A stretch of DNA of 35,511 nucleotides from Candidatus Azambacteria bacterium GW2011_GWA2_42_9 (GTDB lineage: Bacteria > Patescibacteriota > Minisyncoccia > UBA10092). The notes under the pieces are model-generated. The model was not told the origin of the DNA and did no database searches. It saw nothing but the letters and a program-made list of their open reading frames with translations. Location: assembly GCA_000994805.1 (NCBI GenBank), contig LCEQ01000006.1, forward strand, positions 1-35,511. Direction: 5' to 3'. Positions 21,907 to 31,098 of this stretch are shown here, one piece after another. Within the stretch, counting starts at the first letter, position 1, and the number at the start of each line of letters is the position of its first letter. Both the position numbers and the translations under genes were made by a program.

Positions 21907-22379
21907 GATTTGTTTTCTTCAACTTTATATAATTTGTCCGCTTTATCAATAAAAAGAGTTCCGTTCAGGTGATCCATTTCATGCTGAACGACGCGCGCCA
22001 AAAGCCCTTTGGCCCGAATTTTAACCGGTTTGCCGTTTTCGTCCAGCGCCTTGATGGTTAGTTTTTTAGGACGCACTACTGGCCCCCAAGTTTTTTGAAC
22101 CGATAAACAACCCTCTTCAAAAGGAACTTTTTCAGAAGATATATCCTTAATTTCCGGATTTATAAAAACGTAAATTTTGCCTTCAATATTAACAGTAAAA
22201 AGCCGCAGAGAGCGCCCGATTTGAGGCGCGGCTAAACCGATGCCGTTAGCCGCTTTCATGGTTAAAATCATGTCCGCGACGAGCTTTTGTATTTCAGGCG
22301 CTTTTGGATCTTTTACCGGTTCGGACTTTTTTCTTAGCACCGGACCGCCTTCTTGTATTATTTTTAACACTTTTTCCAT
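21903..22379 (-). CDS. def: Peptide deformylase
   Basis: At 158 aa all three motifs are present: GIGLAAPQIG (46-55), EEGCLSV with metal ligand Cys91, and QHEMDHLNG with His133, Glu134 and His137. It removes the formyl group from nascent proteins, the step complementary to Fmt, with which it overlaps by 4 nt. A weak SD (GGAAA) precedes ATG 22379. Its first 77 nt are also covered by the upstream orphan gene in another frame. Confidence 0.96.
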   Translation of the reverse strand: MEKVLKIIQEGGPVLRKKSEPVKDPKAPEIQKLVADMILTMKAANGIGLAAPQIGRSLRLFTVNIEGKIYVFINPEIKDISSEKVPFEEGCLSVQKTWGPVVRPKKLTIKALDENGKPVKIRAKGLLARVVQHEMDHLNGTLFIDKADKLYKVEENKS

Positions 22380-22602
22380 AAAATTGAGTTTCCTTTTTTA
22401 AAATCCCCATAAAATATCTTCCTCTGTCGCCGGCTTTGATTTTTCCTTCGTTATGGGCAAGTTTTACCAAACTTAAAATTCTTCTTAAAAACGACTCGTC
22501 GTAAATTTTAGATAGACGAAAATATACTCCCTTGTGTTTTTCATCTCCCAGTCCTTCAACTAAATCCCACGCCAAAACTTGATGTTTAGTAGTCAATGCC
22601 AT
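22294..22602 (-). CDS. Basic protein of unknown function, overlaps start of def
   Basis: The 102-aa frame has a structured-looking N-terminal about 70 residues (VLAWDLVEGLGDEKHKG, then LRRILSLVKLAHNEGKIK). A very basic, low-complexity tail overlaps the first 86 nt of def. The tail may be an artefact of a frameshift in the A-rich run around 22385-22400, in which case the real protein would end before def. No known family assigned. It is probably the first gene of a def-fmt operon. Confidence 0.55.
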   Translation of the reverse strand: MALTTKHQVLAWDLVEGLGDEKHKGVYFRLSKIYDESFLRRILSLVKLAHNEGKIKAGDRGRYFMGILKKETQFYGKSVKNNTRRRSGAKKKVRTGKRSKSA

Positions 22603-22640
22603 TACTCTTAAAATATCACAAAAAGCTTTAAAAGAAAAAT

Positions 22641-22669
22641 TTTACTTTTTTTAATAATTAGGATATACT
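22641..22669 (+). promoter_or_regulatory. Promoter for S41 protease-rplI, nearly leaderless
   Basis: TTTACT (22641-22646), 17 nt, TATACT (22664-22669). The ATG at 22681 is 11 nt past the -10, so the mRNA leader would be about 5 nt and no SD is possible. Confidence 0.6.
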
Positions 22670-22680
22670 GAAATAGTTTT

Positions 22681-23916
22681 ATGTCCACGGAAAACAGAAA
22701 ATACATATATTTGGCGGTTGTTGTTGTCCTTATTGCCGTATCTTTTGGCGCCGGTTTTTTTTATGGCGCAATAGAAAAATTACCCCACTCGGTGCAGGGG
22801 ATTATCAACCAGGAATTCGGCAAGCCGAAAGAATTTGATTTTTCGCTTTTTTGGGAAGCATGGGACAAGCTCAACGAAAAATACGTTGATCAAAACAAAT
22901 TAAAAGAAGATAAGCTTTTATACAGCGCTGTTTCCGGAATGATTAAGGGAGCGGGGGATCCTTACACTGTATTTTTCCCGCCCCAAGAATCAAAAAGTTT
23001 TAAGCAAGACGTTAGCGGCAGTTTTGGAGGCATCGGCGCTGAAATCGGTAAAAGAAACGGGTTTTTGGTGATTGTCGCCCCGCTTGAAGATACCCCCGCT
23101 CAGCGAGGCGGCTTTCTGGCGGGAGATAAAATTTTAAAAATAAACGGCGAACCGACGGATGACATAACGGTTGAAGAAGCGGTGACAAAAATTCGCGGCG
23201 AAGTCGGTACTAAAGTCACGCTTAATATTTTAAGAGGCAACGACGGCGCCAAAGCCAAAGATATTGTTATTGAACGCGCTATAATTAAAATACCGATTAC
23301 CAAACTCGAAACGCTCAAGAACAATAAAATAGCTCATTTATCATTTTACAGTTTTACTTCAACGGCGCCTTTTGAATTTCAGCAGGCGGCAGCAAAAATT
23401 CTAGCGACAACCGGATACAAAGGCATAATTCTGGATTTGAGAAATAATCCCGGCGGATACTTGGAAGTGGCCGTTGATATCGCCGGCTGGTTTTTTGACA
23501 CCGGAGATTTAATCGCCATAGAACAATTCGGCCAATCGGAACAAAACCAAAAAACCGAGTTTCGGGCCAGCGGCTTGGGCGCTTTAAAAAACTATCCAAT
23601 GGTAGTTTTGGTCAACCAAGGCACGGCTTCGGCCGCTGAAATTTTAGCCGGAGCTCTAAGGGATAACCGCAATATTAAATTAGTCGGAGACAAAACTTTC
23701 GGCAAGGGTTCAGTCCAAGAACTTATTAATTTTAAAGACGGTTCTTCTTTGAAAGTAACCGTTGCCAAATGGCTCACCCCTAAAGGGGTTTCTATTTCTG
23801 ACCATGGACTTGAACCGGATTATAAAATCGCGCCGACCGAAGAAGATATTGCCAAAAATAAAGATCTTCAATTGGATAAAGCGGTGGAAATATTGGAAAA
23901 AATGTTAAATAAATGA
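22681..23916 (+). CDS. S41-family C-terminal processing protease (CtpA/Prc-like)
   Basis: The 411-aa protein has an N-terminal membrane anchor (about 8-28), a PDZ domain (about 110-190, with FGGIGAEIG and AGDKILKINGEP) and the peptidase core. The Ser-Lys dyad is Ser317 (GTASAAEI) and Lys342 (FGKGSVQ). The family trims C-termini of secreted or envelope proteins and often regulates peptidoglycan hydrolases, which would fit the M23 and GH18 enzymes in the window. rplI overlaps its stop by 4 nt. Confidence 0.94.
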   Translation: MSTENRKYIYLAVVVVLIAVSFGAGFFYGAIEKLPHSVQGIINQEFGKPKEFDFSLFWEAWDKLNEKYVDQNKLKEDKLLYSAVSGMIKGAGDPYTVFFPPQESKSFKQDVSGSFGGIGAEIGKRNGFLVIVAPLEDTPAQRGGFLAGDKILKINGEPTDDITVEEAVTKIRGEVGTKVTLNILRGNDGAKAKDIVIERAIIKIPITKLETLKNNKIAHLSFYSFTSTAPFEFQQAAAKILATTGYKGIILDLRNNPGGYLEVAVDIAGWFFDTGDLIAIEQFGQSEQNQKTEFRASGLGALKNYPMVVLVNQGTASAAEILAGALRDNRNIKLVGDKTFGKGSVQELINFKDGSSLKVTVAKWLTPKGVSISDHGLEPDYKIAPTEEDIAKNKDLQLDKAVEILEKMLNK

Positions 23917-24362
23917 AAATAGCCCTGCTTCAAAATGTCCCGAATTTGGGGGAAAAAGGCGAAATTAAGGACGTAAGCGACGGTTACGGCCGCAATTTTC
24001 TTATAAAAAGAAAATTGGCGGAAATTTTAACGCCAAAGCTTGAAAAACAATTGGCGCTTCAAAAAGAAATGAGAGAAAAATCTAAAATAGTCGTTGCAAA
24101 AAAATATTTAATTTTGAAAAAAAAGATTGAAGAATTAAAATTAACATTTAAAACAAAAATAGGGGAGACAGGTAAAGTTTTTGGCTCAATAACTCCGGTA
24201 AAAATAATTGCGGAATTAAAAAAACAGGGAGTCAACTTGGAAAAAGAACAGGTTTTATCAGAGCCAATAAAAACGCTTGGCGAGCATAAAATAAAAATAA
24301 AACTGCCCCAGGGAATTGAGACGGAATTGAAAATCGCGATTGAGCCAAGCGTTTCTAAATGA
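23913..24362 (+). CDS. rplI: 50S ribosomal protein bL9
   Basis: The N-domain is canonical ([27 protein letters not shown] pattern within residues 4-31). A long connecting helix (about 40-77) and a C-domain with GKVFGSITP follow. 149 aa is full length. It binds 23S rRNA domain V. Several CPR lineages are reported to lack bL9, so its presence is a useful lineage marker. The ATG overlaps the protease stop by 4 nt, and the 3' end overlaps convergent rpmA by 8 nt. Confidence 0.95.
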   Translation: MKIALLQNVPNLGEKGEIKDVSDGYGRNFLIKRKLAEILTPKLEKQLALQKEMREKSKIVVAKKYLILKKKIEELKLTFKTKIGETGKVFGSITPVKIIAELKKQGVNLEKEQVLSEPIKTLGEHKIKIKLPQGIETELKIAIEPSVSK

Positions 24363-24627
24363 TGTTTATTATTTTGACAACCCTTCTTCTGCCGTCAAAT
24401 CTTTTTATCTTTTTGGTGGAAAATTTAACGAAACCGGACTTTAAAGCGTACAAAGTGTCGTCGGCGCCTCTTTTGACATTTCTGCCGGCAAGCCATTTGG
24501 TTCCTCTCTGGCGGACCAGAATGTTACCGATTTTAACGGTTTCGCCGTCAAAAAGCTTAACTCCCAAACGTTTAGATTGTGATTCGCGGCCCAATCTTGT
24601 TGAACCAGCCGCTTTAGTATGTGCCAT
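24355..24627 (-). CDS. rpmA: 50S ribosomal protein bL27
   Basis: The 90-aa protein starts [20 protein letters not shown], the usual N-terminus that reaches the peptidyl-transferase centre, with no cleavable extension. [12 protein letters not shown] and GADDTLYAL are conserved. It is not next to rplU here. Its 3' end overlaps rplI by 8 nt tail to tail. It is divergent from the next gene with only 25 nt between starts. Confidence 0.96.
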   Translation of the reverse strand: MAHTKAAGSTRLGRESQSKRLGVKLFDGETVKIGNILVRQRGTKWLAGRNVKRGADDTLYALKSGFVKFSTKKIKRFDGRRRVVKIINII

Positions 24628-24652
24628 ATTAGTTGGTATAATATAACAAATT

Positions 24653-25006
24653 ATGGATATAAAATCAAGATATCAAAATTATATTATTACCGGCTTAATT
24701 TTAGTATTCGGTTTTTTAATTGGATTTGGTTTTGATCGGCTTATTAATTCAAATCAAGCGACGCCGATTATTATTGATAAAAATGTTAAAATCGGCCTGC
24801 CCGTGCAGCAACCGGAATTTTCGGAAAATTCTACCAAATCATTCAATTTTACCGGAGGCAATTTTATCGCTTCAATTAACGGAAATAATTATTACCCCTC
24901 AGATTGCCCTTCGGCAAAAAGAATTAAGGAAGAAAATATGATTTGGTTTGAAAGCGCCCAAGAAGCGGAAACTCAAGGATATAAACCGGCGCAAAACTGT
25001 AGATAA
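24653..25006 (+). CDS. Membrane-anchored protein with Ada-like metal-binding tail, 117 aa
   Basis: An N-terminal membrane helix (about 11-30) is followed by a Ser/Asn/Thr-rich linker and a C-terminal segment, [12 protein letters not shown]...[13 protein letters not shown]. This resembles the Cys-containing motif of Ada-type metal-binding domains found at the ends of some nucleases, here with two Cys only. It would sit outside the membrane. TATAAT lies 10 nt before the ATG and no SD is present. The function is unknown; DNA or metal binding at the surface is a guess. Confidence 0.7.
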   Translation: MDIKSRYQNYIITGLILVFGFLIGFGFDRLINSNQATPIIIDKNVKIGLPVQQPEFSENSTKSFNFTGGNFIASINGNNYYPSDCPSAKRIKEENMIWFESAQEAETQGYKPAQNCR

Positions 25007-25048
25007 CCCCCATGGATTTACAAATTATATTTGATATATAATTGAAAC

Positions 25049-25714
25049 ATGAAATGGTTATCAGCTATTTTAGCGGCAATATCGGTTTTATTTAATAACG
25101 ACGCGCCGAAAGTTGAAACGCCGGCTGTTTTGAATTCAGCGATAATTGCCTACACCGACACTTATTATGTCCCGACGGTGGCTGATCCGGGCAATTTTCC
25201 TCGCGCCAAAACAATAAAACTAACCGTTTCCGTGCCGGCTCCGGTTCAGCAACCGACACCACCGCCGCCGACACCGCCAATATCTCCGCCTCCCGCTCCA
25301 CCACCTCCACCCTCGCCCCCTCCAGCTGGAGATCCGTATCTCGCACTTGTTGAACCGGTAACATCTTGGCTTAGGATGAACTTTACGCTGGCTGGAGATG
25401 GCTTTGAGACCCCGCAGCCGCGGGAATTTGGCGAAATTAAAATTGACCGCGAATATTGGAAAATTGAAGTCTTTTCTTATTGGGCTGTTGGTGTTACGCC
25501 GCTAAAGCCGCCTGTTGAAAATGATTACTTCAAGTTAGAGGTTTATGAAAAGGGGACAAACAAACTGATTTACACAATGAGATCCGGAAAAGAAGATTCT
25601 TTTCATAAATTCCAGGTTTTTAAAAAATCCGGAGAATATTATTTTAAAACTTATACCAAACCGATAATGACATATGAAATAAACCTGTTTGTTTCACCGA
25701 AAATCGCGCAATAA
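25049..25714 (+). CDS. Exported protein with proline-rich linker, 221 aa, unknown function
   Basis: An N-terminal hydrophobic stretch (1-15) suggests a signal or anchor. Residues about 64-93 are nearly all Pro with Ser/Thr/Ala, a rigid spacer. After it comes a domain of about 125 residues rich in aromatic beta-strand pattern (YWKIEVFSYW, YFKLEVYEKG, EYYFKTYT). This looks like a surface-displayed beta domain on a stalk, reminiscent of TonB-like spacers but without a TonB box. A -10-like TATAAT is 6 nt before the ATG. No family recognised. Confidence 0.7.
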   Translation: MKWLSAILAAISVLFNNDAPKVETPAVLNSAIIAYTDTYYVPTVADPGNFPRAKTIKLTVSVPAPVQQPTPPPPTPPISPPPAPPPPPSPPPAGDPYLALVEPVTSWLRMNFTLAGDGFETPQPREFGEIKIDREYWKIEVFSYWAVGVTPLKPPVENDYFKLEVYEKGTNKLIYTMRSGKEDSFHKFQVFKKSGEYYFKTYTKPIMTYEINLFVSPKIAQ

Positions 25715-25793
25715 TTTTTGACGTGTAATAATGGGGGATAATAGATTTTAAGATTGATTATACGTCGGACAATATCCATTTTGCGACGTTATT

Positions 25794-26123
25794 TTATTTT
25801 ACGGGGCAAAGCACTTCGTTAATTTTATTTTCAATCGGCGTTTTAATAGAATCGGTTATTTTATTTAAAGCCTTGGCCGTTAAATCTCCGATGCTGATAT
25901 TATCTTTTATATTTTCGGCTAAATTTTTAATATTAACATTATTTAACAAGCCATTGTCCTGATTAATAAATTTTGGCAAGATATTTTCTAAAACGATTTT
26001 TGGGATATCGATACCGCCAGGAACTACTTCATTGCCCTTGATTGATATGGATTTTTCGGTATTAACAACAAAATACAGCGACAAAATCCCCAAAATTATT
26101 CCTAAAATTATAAGAGTTTTCAT
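25794..26123 (-). CDS. Membrane-anchored small protein, 109 aa, unknown function
   Basis: One N-terminal helix (about 3-20) is followed by an extracytoplasmic Asn/Ile/Lys-rich helical region with a single Cys near the end. No motif recognised. It is the last gene of the envelope run, 19 nt after the M23 peptidase gene, so a wall-associated role is plausible but not shown. Confidence 0.65.
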   Translation of the reverse strand: MKTLIILGIILGILSLYFVVNTEKSISIKGNEVVPGGIDIPKIVLENILPKFINQDNGLLNNVNIKNLAENIKDNISIGDLTAKALNKITDSIKTPIENKINEVLCPVK

Positions 26124-26142
26124 TAATTTAGATTATATTTGT

Positions 26143-27360
26143 TTATAAAAGATAATCAAAGGGATTAATTGAGCCGCCGAGGGGTAAAGGACCAAACCAG
26201 CGGTTTTCAACGCGGAAAGTATTGGTAGAATAAACCGTAAAATGAAGATGAGGGCCGGTAACAAAACCGGTTGACCCCTCATAGCCAATAATCTGGCCTT
26301 GGCGCACTGATTGGCCTATGTTAACGGTTCTTTCCGAAAGATGGGTATAAAGCGTGGTTAAACCATTATTGTGCCTTACGGCCACCCATTTGCCATAAAC
26401 ATATTTGCCATTATCGCCCACCGCCGCCACAATTCCGTCAAGCGACGACATTATGGGAGCGCCGTAATAAGCGGCAATATCAACACCATTGTGAAACCTG
26501 TAAGCGTCGTTATAGAATCCGGTTACCGACGTCGGACCATAACCTTGGGTAATTCTGCCAAGTACCGGCCAAGCCAAAGCGCCGGGCCGCGGCTTTGGCA
26601 CTCCCCCAACCTCTCCTCTTAATTTATTTTCAAGTTCAAAAATATCTTTTTGAATTTCCGCTTGCCGAATTTGAATTTTTGATATTATTTTCTGATATTC
26701 AATCTCCTGATTCTTGGTTTCTTTAAGTAAATTATTTTTTTCTTGTTTTTGGTTTACCACCAGCCGGTTTTTAATTATCAGACTTCCCTTAAGTTCGCCA
26801 AGTTCGTTTTTTAAGCCATTTTCTTCTCTGACCAGCTCTTCGAGTTCGCCTTTAGCCTGAATCAATGATACGAGATTGTTGTAAAGTCCGCTTTGAAGAC
26901 CGATTAGATACTGATTCTCGCTTAAGAAGCTGGAAAATTTTTTACTTTTTAAAATCAGCGCCAACAGCCCCTCGTTATCGCTTCTTTCCAAAAATCTTAT
27001 AGTTTCGCCGATTGATGATTTGCGATTTTTTATTTCTTTCCCCTTTTCTTTTATCGCCCTTGAATGAAGATTGATATTTGATTCGGTTTTGGAAATTTTT
27101 GCCTGAGTAATTTTTAAATCGGTTTGAAGCCTTTTTATTTGATTGTCTATCGTGGCAATTTGATCTTTGAGGGTTTTTGCTTGATTTTGCTTACCGACAA
27201 GGGCTTCTTTATACTTAATTTCTTCCGCTTCTAATTTTTTTATTTCCTCTTCCTTCGCTTTTATTTGTTCGCGCAAAATATCATTTTCATCAGTTTGAGC
27301 GTAGAGGCTGCCAAATGGCAGCGCAAAAAATATAAAAATAATTAAAATTTTATATCGCAT
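26143..27360 (-). CDS. Secreted M23 peptidase with coiled coil (EnvC/NlpD-like)
   Basis: A signal peptide (1-21, ending YAQ) and a long coiled coil (about 24-125 and 170-248) precede a C-terminal LytM domain. The zinc ligands and catalytic His are all present: His290-x3-Asp294, His340, and His371-x-His373, so it should be active, unlike degenerate EnvC. It would cut peptidoglycan cross-bridges. The coiled coil is typical of division-linked hydrolase regulators. The ATG overlaps the end of gltX by 11 nt. Confidence 0.93.
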   Translation of the reverse strand: MRYKILIIFIFFALPFGSLYAQTDENDILREQIKAKEEEIKKLEAEEIKYKEALVGKQNQAKTLKDQIATIDNQIKRLQTDLKITQAKISKTESNINLHSRAIKEKGKEIKNRKSSIGETIRFLERSDNEGLLALILKSKKFSSFLSENQYLIGLQSGLYNNLVSLIQAKGELEELVREENGLKNELGELKGSLIIKNRLVVNQKQEKNNLLKETKNQEIEYQKIISKIQIRQAEIQKDIFELENKLRGEVGGVPKPRPGALAWPVLGRITQGYGPTSVTGFYNDAYRFHNGVDIAAYYGAPIMSSLDGIVAAVGDNGKYVYGKWVAVRHNNGLTTLYTHLSERTVNIGQSVRQGQIIGYEGSTGFVTGPHLHFTVYSTNTFRVENRWFGPLPLGGSINPFDYLL

Positions 27361-28852
27361 TTAATTTTTTTAAAGCGGCTTCTATTCTTTCAATTGTTCT
27401 TTTTTTTCCTAATATTTCCATGATTTCAAACGGGCCAGGAGACGCTTCAAGGCCGGTTAAAGCGGTTCTGAGGGGCCACAACAATCTTCCCTTATCTTTG
27501 TTTTTGGCTCTTTCGGCTTCTTTTAATAAAGAACTTTCTAAATTTTCGCGATTGAAATCCAATTCGTTGATTTTTAACAGGGACTCACGTGAAATTTTTA
27601 AAGAAGCAATAGCGTCTTTAAATAACATATCCCGCCAGATTAGAAGTTCGGGTTTATAACTTGGAATTTTGAAAAAATAAACCGTTCTCTCCCCCATTTC
27701 ACCCAGTTTTTTAAGGCGTGGCTGTTCCAGCGCTATTATTTTTTTTAAATATTCGATATCATCCCCCGCCCGTAAACCGTCTCTTTCAAGAAAGGGATTG
27801 ATTCTTTTTACTAATTCATCTAAAGAAAGGTTTCTTATATAATGACCGTTAAGCCAATCCAATTTTTCAATATTAAAAACGGCGCCGCTTTTTTGCACTT
27901 TGGTTAAATCAAACTTTTTTATTAATCCCTTTAAACTAAAAAATTCTTCATTGGCGCCGGCGTTCCATCCCAAAAGCGCTAAAAAATTAATGAGCGTCTC
28001 GGGAAGATACCCCATTTCGCGGTAATCCATGACTGAAGTGGCGCCATGACGCTTTGAAAGCTTTGACCTGTCCGGAGCCAAAATCAAAGGAAGGTGGGCA
28101 TATTCCGGCATTGGTAAATCCAGATTTTTTTGAATTAAAATTTGTTTGGGCGTGTTTGAAATATGTTCCTCCCCTCTTATGACATGGCTTATTTTCATTA
28201 AATAATCGTCAACAACCACCGCGAAGTTATAAAGCGGCAAAAAATTACCGGCCGAAGCCGCTTTGGCCAAACTGAAATCGCCGCCCAAAGTATTGGAATT
28301 AAAACAAACTTTGCCGCGGATTAAATCATCAAAGCAAATTTCCTCATCAAAAGGAATTTTAAAGCGGATAATGGCATTTTCCTGTCCGCTGTTAGAGACG
28401 GCTTTGTTAAGCCGTCTCTCGGCGTCTTTCCGAGGTAATTTTCTGAATTCGCAAATATGGGCCGGATTTTTTTTAGCAGCAACCTGCTCTTTATATTCCT
28501 TATCAAGGAATTCTTTGCTGTGAAAACAATAAAACGCCTTTCCGTCGTCAATAAGTTTGTTTAAATATCCGTTATACAAATTCAGCCGCTCGCTTTGACG
28601 GTAAAATTCATCCCAGTTTAAACCCAGCCATTTAATGCTTTCCAAAATATCTTTTTCGTATTCCGGCCTTGAACGCTCTAAATCCGTGTCTTCAATGCGT
28701 AAAATAAATTTTCCGCCGTTTACTTTGGCAAATAAAAAATTAAAAAGGGCCGTTCTGGCGCCGCCAATATGAAATAGGCCGGTGGGACTCGGCGCAAACC
28801 GGGTTCTGATTTCTTCTTGTTTTCCGCCAAAGAATGATTTTAGAAAACTCAT
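27350..28852 (-). CDS. gltX: Glutamyl-tRNA synthetase
   Basis: The 500-aa class I synthetase has the HIGH-type motif PSPTGLFHIG (21-30) and KMSKS-type SKLSKRHG. The N-terminal about 13 residues are an extra extension before the usual RTRFAPSP start. It charges tRNA-Glu, and probably tRNA-Gln in lineages that use GatCAB. An 11-bp perfect hairpin (28394-28419) lies inside the coding region. The gene sits between murG (6 nt gap) and the M23 peptidase gene (11 nt overlap). Confidence 0.95.
   Translation of the reverse strand: MSFLKSFFGGKQEEIRTRFAPSPTGLFHIGGARTALFNFLFAKVNGGKFILRIEDTDLERSRPEYEKDILESIKWLGLNWDEFYRQSERLNLYNGYLNKLIDDGKAFYCFHSKEFLDKEYKEQVAAKKNPAHICEFRKLPRKDAERRLNKAVSNSGQENAIIRFKIPFDEEICFDDLIRGKVCFNSNTLGGDFSLAKAASAGNFLPLYNFAVVVDDYLMKISHVIRGEEHISNTPKQILIQKNLDLPMPEYAHLPLILAPDRSKLSKRHGATSVMDYREMGYLPETLINFLALLGWNAGANEEFFSLKGLIKKFDLTKVQKSGAVFNIEKLDWLNGHYIRNLSLDELVKRINPFLERDGLRAGDDIEYLKKIIALEQPRLKKLGEMGERTVYFFKIPSYKPELLIWRDMLFKDAIASLKISRESLLKINELDFNRENLESSLLKEAERAKNKDKGRLLWPLRTALTGLEASPGPFEIMEILGKKRTIERIEAALKKLNAI
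28394..28419. repeat. Perfect 11-bp hairpin inside gltX
   Basis: AGAGACGGCTT (28394-28404), TGTT loop, AAGCCGTCTCT (28409-28419). It encodes part of a charged stretch before the FKIPFDEE segment. Confidence 0.85.
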
Positions 28853-28858
28853 ACGTTC

Positions 28859-29998
28859 TTACTTCGGAATTAAATTTAAAAGCGCTTGGGCAATAAGCTT
28901 TGCTGCTTCAGGCGTTGAAAATTTTTTTGCTTTTTCTTCCATGGATTTCTTTTTTTCCGGATTATTCAATATAGAATTAATCACTGACAATAATAAATTC
29001 GGAGTCAAATTGGCTTCTTCAATGACTTCGGCCCGGCCATTTTCCGCAAACACGTAAGCATTGCGGCGATTATGGTCAGCGGCTGAATCGGTGATGGGAA
29101 TTAAAATACTGGCCTTTCCGCTGGCCGCAATTTCAAAAATGGTTCCGGCTCCGCTTCTTGAAATAATTAAATCGGCGGAATGCATTGCGGCTACATATTC
29201 CGGTTCCACCAAAAAATTAACAGGGTGATAAGCCACAACCAATTCGCCCAATAAGCCTTTCAAAACCACCTTGGATTCATTAAAAACGGCATCATAATTT
29301 TCACTTCCGGTTTGATGGATAACCTCGGCTGATTCCAATATGCTCGGCAGAATATCTAAAATAATATCGTTTATTTTTAAGGCCCCTTGAGATCCTCCGA
29401 GGACAAAAATAACGGGCTTGTTGGTCTTTAATCCCAATATGGCGCGTTCTTTTTCTGAATCTGTCGGCCTAAAAAACGATTCTCTTACGGCTTCGCCGGA
29501 ATAATAGGTCTTGCTTTTGGGAAAATAATTTGCTGCTTCGTTAAATGACACAGCGACTAAAGTCGCGAAACGGGCCAACAATTTATTGGCCAAACCCGGA
29601 ACGCTGTCCGAGTCGTGGATTATAATAGGAATCCTATAAAGCCAGCCGGCGAAAACCGCGGCCGCGCTGCCGTAACCGCCTTTGCTAAAAATTACATCCG
29701 GCATTATGAGCCAAACTTCCCATAATGCCTGAAAAACGCCGATTAGTATTTTGAATAAGTCAATAAAATTTTTAAGAGATACGTAACGGCGCCATTTTCC
29801 GGTTACTAATATTTTGTAATGAAAATTAATTTCTTCCCGCTTAAAACTGCTCTCTAAAAACGGCACGGGACCGAGATAATAAATTTCCGGTTCGCCCAGA
29901 TTCTGGAGCTGGGAAAGTTCATTGATTTTTCTTGAAACCGCTATTAAGGGAAATAAATGCCCTCCCGTGCCGCCGCCAGTTAAAATAATTCTAATCAT
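28859..29998 (-). CDS. murG: UDP-GlcNAc:lipid I N-acetylglucosaminyltransferase MurG
   Basis: The 379-aa GT28/GT-B protein has the N-terminal GGGTGGHLFP loop, GGYGS in the acceptor domain, HDSDSVPGLAN, and a C-terminal donor domain with GGSQGA and the RSGAGT...E motif. It makes lipid II from lipid I at the inner membrane face. Its start overlaps the ftsW stop by 4 nt. Confidence 0.97.
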   Translation of the reverse strand: MIRIILTGGGTGGHLFPLIAVSRKINELSQLQNLGEPEIYYLGPVPFLESSFKREEINFHYKILVTGKWRRYVSLKNFIDLFKILIGVFQALWEVWLIMPDVIFSKGGYGSAAAVFAGWLYRIPIIIHDSDSVPGLANKLLARFATLVAVSFNEAANYFPKSKTYYSGEAVRESFFRPTDSEKERAILGLKTNKPVIFVLGGSQGALKINDIILDILPSILESAEVIHQTGSENYDAVFNESKVVLKGLLGELVVAYHPVNFLVEPEYVAAMHSADLIISRSGAGTIFEIAASGKASILIPITDSAADHNRRNAYVFAENGRAEVIEEANLTPNLLLSVINSILNNPEKKKSMEEKAKKFSTPEAAKLIAQALLNLIPK

Positions 29999-31098
29999 AC
30001 GTATTTTGATATATTAGCGATAATCCCGGCTCCCGCAAGGTTGATGACTAAGCCGGAACTGCCATAGCTCATAAAAGGCAAAGGAACGCCGGTTAAAGGA
30101 ATCAATCCGGAAATGGCCGCTATATTAATAAAACTTTGAATCAAAATCCAAGAGGTTATGCCGACGGCAAGAAATTTAGAAAAATTATCATGGCTTCTCA
30201 TGGCAATTCTATAACCCAGAATCGCAAATAATAAATATAAAAATAAAGAAAAACTTATACCAATAAGTCCCATTTTCTCGCCTAAAACGGCAAAAATTGA
30301 ATCGCCGATCGGTTCCGGAAGATAAGCCGAACTTAAGGTTTTATTTATTCCAATGCCGGCAAGCCCGCCGATGCCGATGGATGAAAGCGCTTGATTAATT
30401 TGATAGCCGGCGCCGGAAGGATCGCGCTCGGCATTAAGAAAAACATGGAATCGCTGCGCGGCGTAAGGCTTTAAAAAAATAAAAAAAGAAAACGTGACAA
30501 TGCCGATTAAAGCCACTAAAATCAAATGACTGATTCTACCGCCAGCTGTGAAATAAACGATGCTCCCCGAAAAAGCAATGATGGCAAATGTTCCCAAATT
30601 CGGCTGCATCAAAAGCAAAATGCCGATAACGCTGATAATAATAACAAAGGGCAGAAAACCGCTGTTCAGTTTTTTTAAGTCCTTTTGCCGCGATTCAAGC
30701 CATGAGGCCAGATAAATCAAAAATGATAATTTTAAAATTTCGCTCGGTTGAAAATTTAAAGGACCGATTTGCAGCCATCTGGCCGAACCGCTGTGGGATA
30801 AACCGAGCTGGGGCATAAAAACCAATGTCAAAAGACCTATAGAAAATACTAGGAAGAAAACGCTGTATTTTTTAAGAAGTCCTAACGGGAAACTCAAGGC
30901 TACAAAAAAACCCGCAATGCCGATTAAAACTCCTTTTAAAAATTGCTCCTTTAAATAATAAGCCGGATCGTTAAACTTCTTTTCTCCGGCTATAAACGAA
31001 GCTGAAGAGAGCACAAAAAGACCAAAAATTAAAAGCAGGCCGATAACCGCCAAAAACCATGAGTCCGCTTTTTTATTCTTCAGAATTTTTATTTTCAT
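29995..31098 (-). CDS. ftsW: SEDS-family glycan polymerase FtsW (or RodA)
   Basis: The 367-aa protein has about ten membrane helices. SEDS signatures are visible: SARWLQIGPLNFQPSE, a large external loop with a catalytic Asp region (GDSIFAVLGEK), and the PLPFMSYGSSG ending. It polymerises lipid II, normally with a class B PBP. Neighbouring murG favours FtsW over RodA. It overlaps both neighbours by 4 nt. Confidence 0.92.
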   Translation of the reverse strand: MKIKILKNKKADSWFLAVIGLLLIFGLFVLSSASFIAGEKKFNDPAYYLKEQFLKGVLIGIAGFFVALSFPLGLLKKYSVFFLVFSIGLLTLVFMPQLGLSHSGSARWLQIGPLNFQPSEILKLSFLIYLASWLESRQKDLKKLNSGFLPFVIIISVIGILLLMQPNLGTFAIIAFSGSIVYFTAGGRISHLILVALIGIVTFSFFIFLKPYAAQRFHVFLNAERDPSGAGYQINQALSSIGIGGLAGIGINKTLSSAYLPEPIGDSIFAVLGEKMGLIGISFSLFLYLLFAILGYRIAMRSHDNFSKFLAVGITSWILIQSFINIAAISGLIPLTGVPLPFMSYGSSGLVINLAGAGIIANISKYV

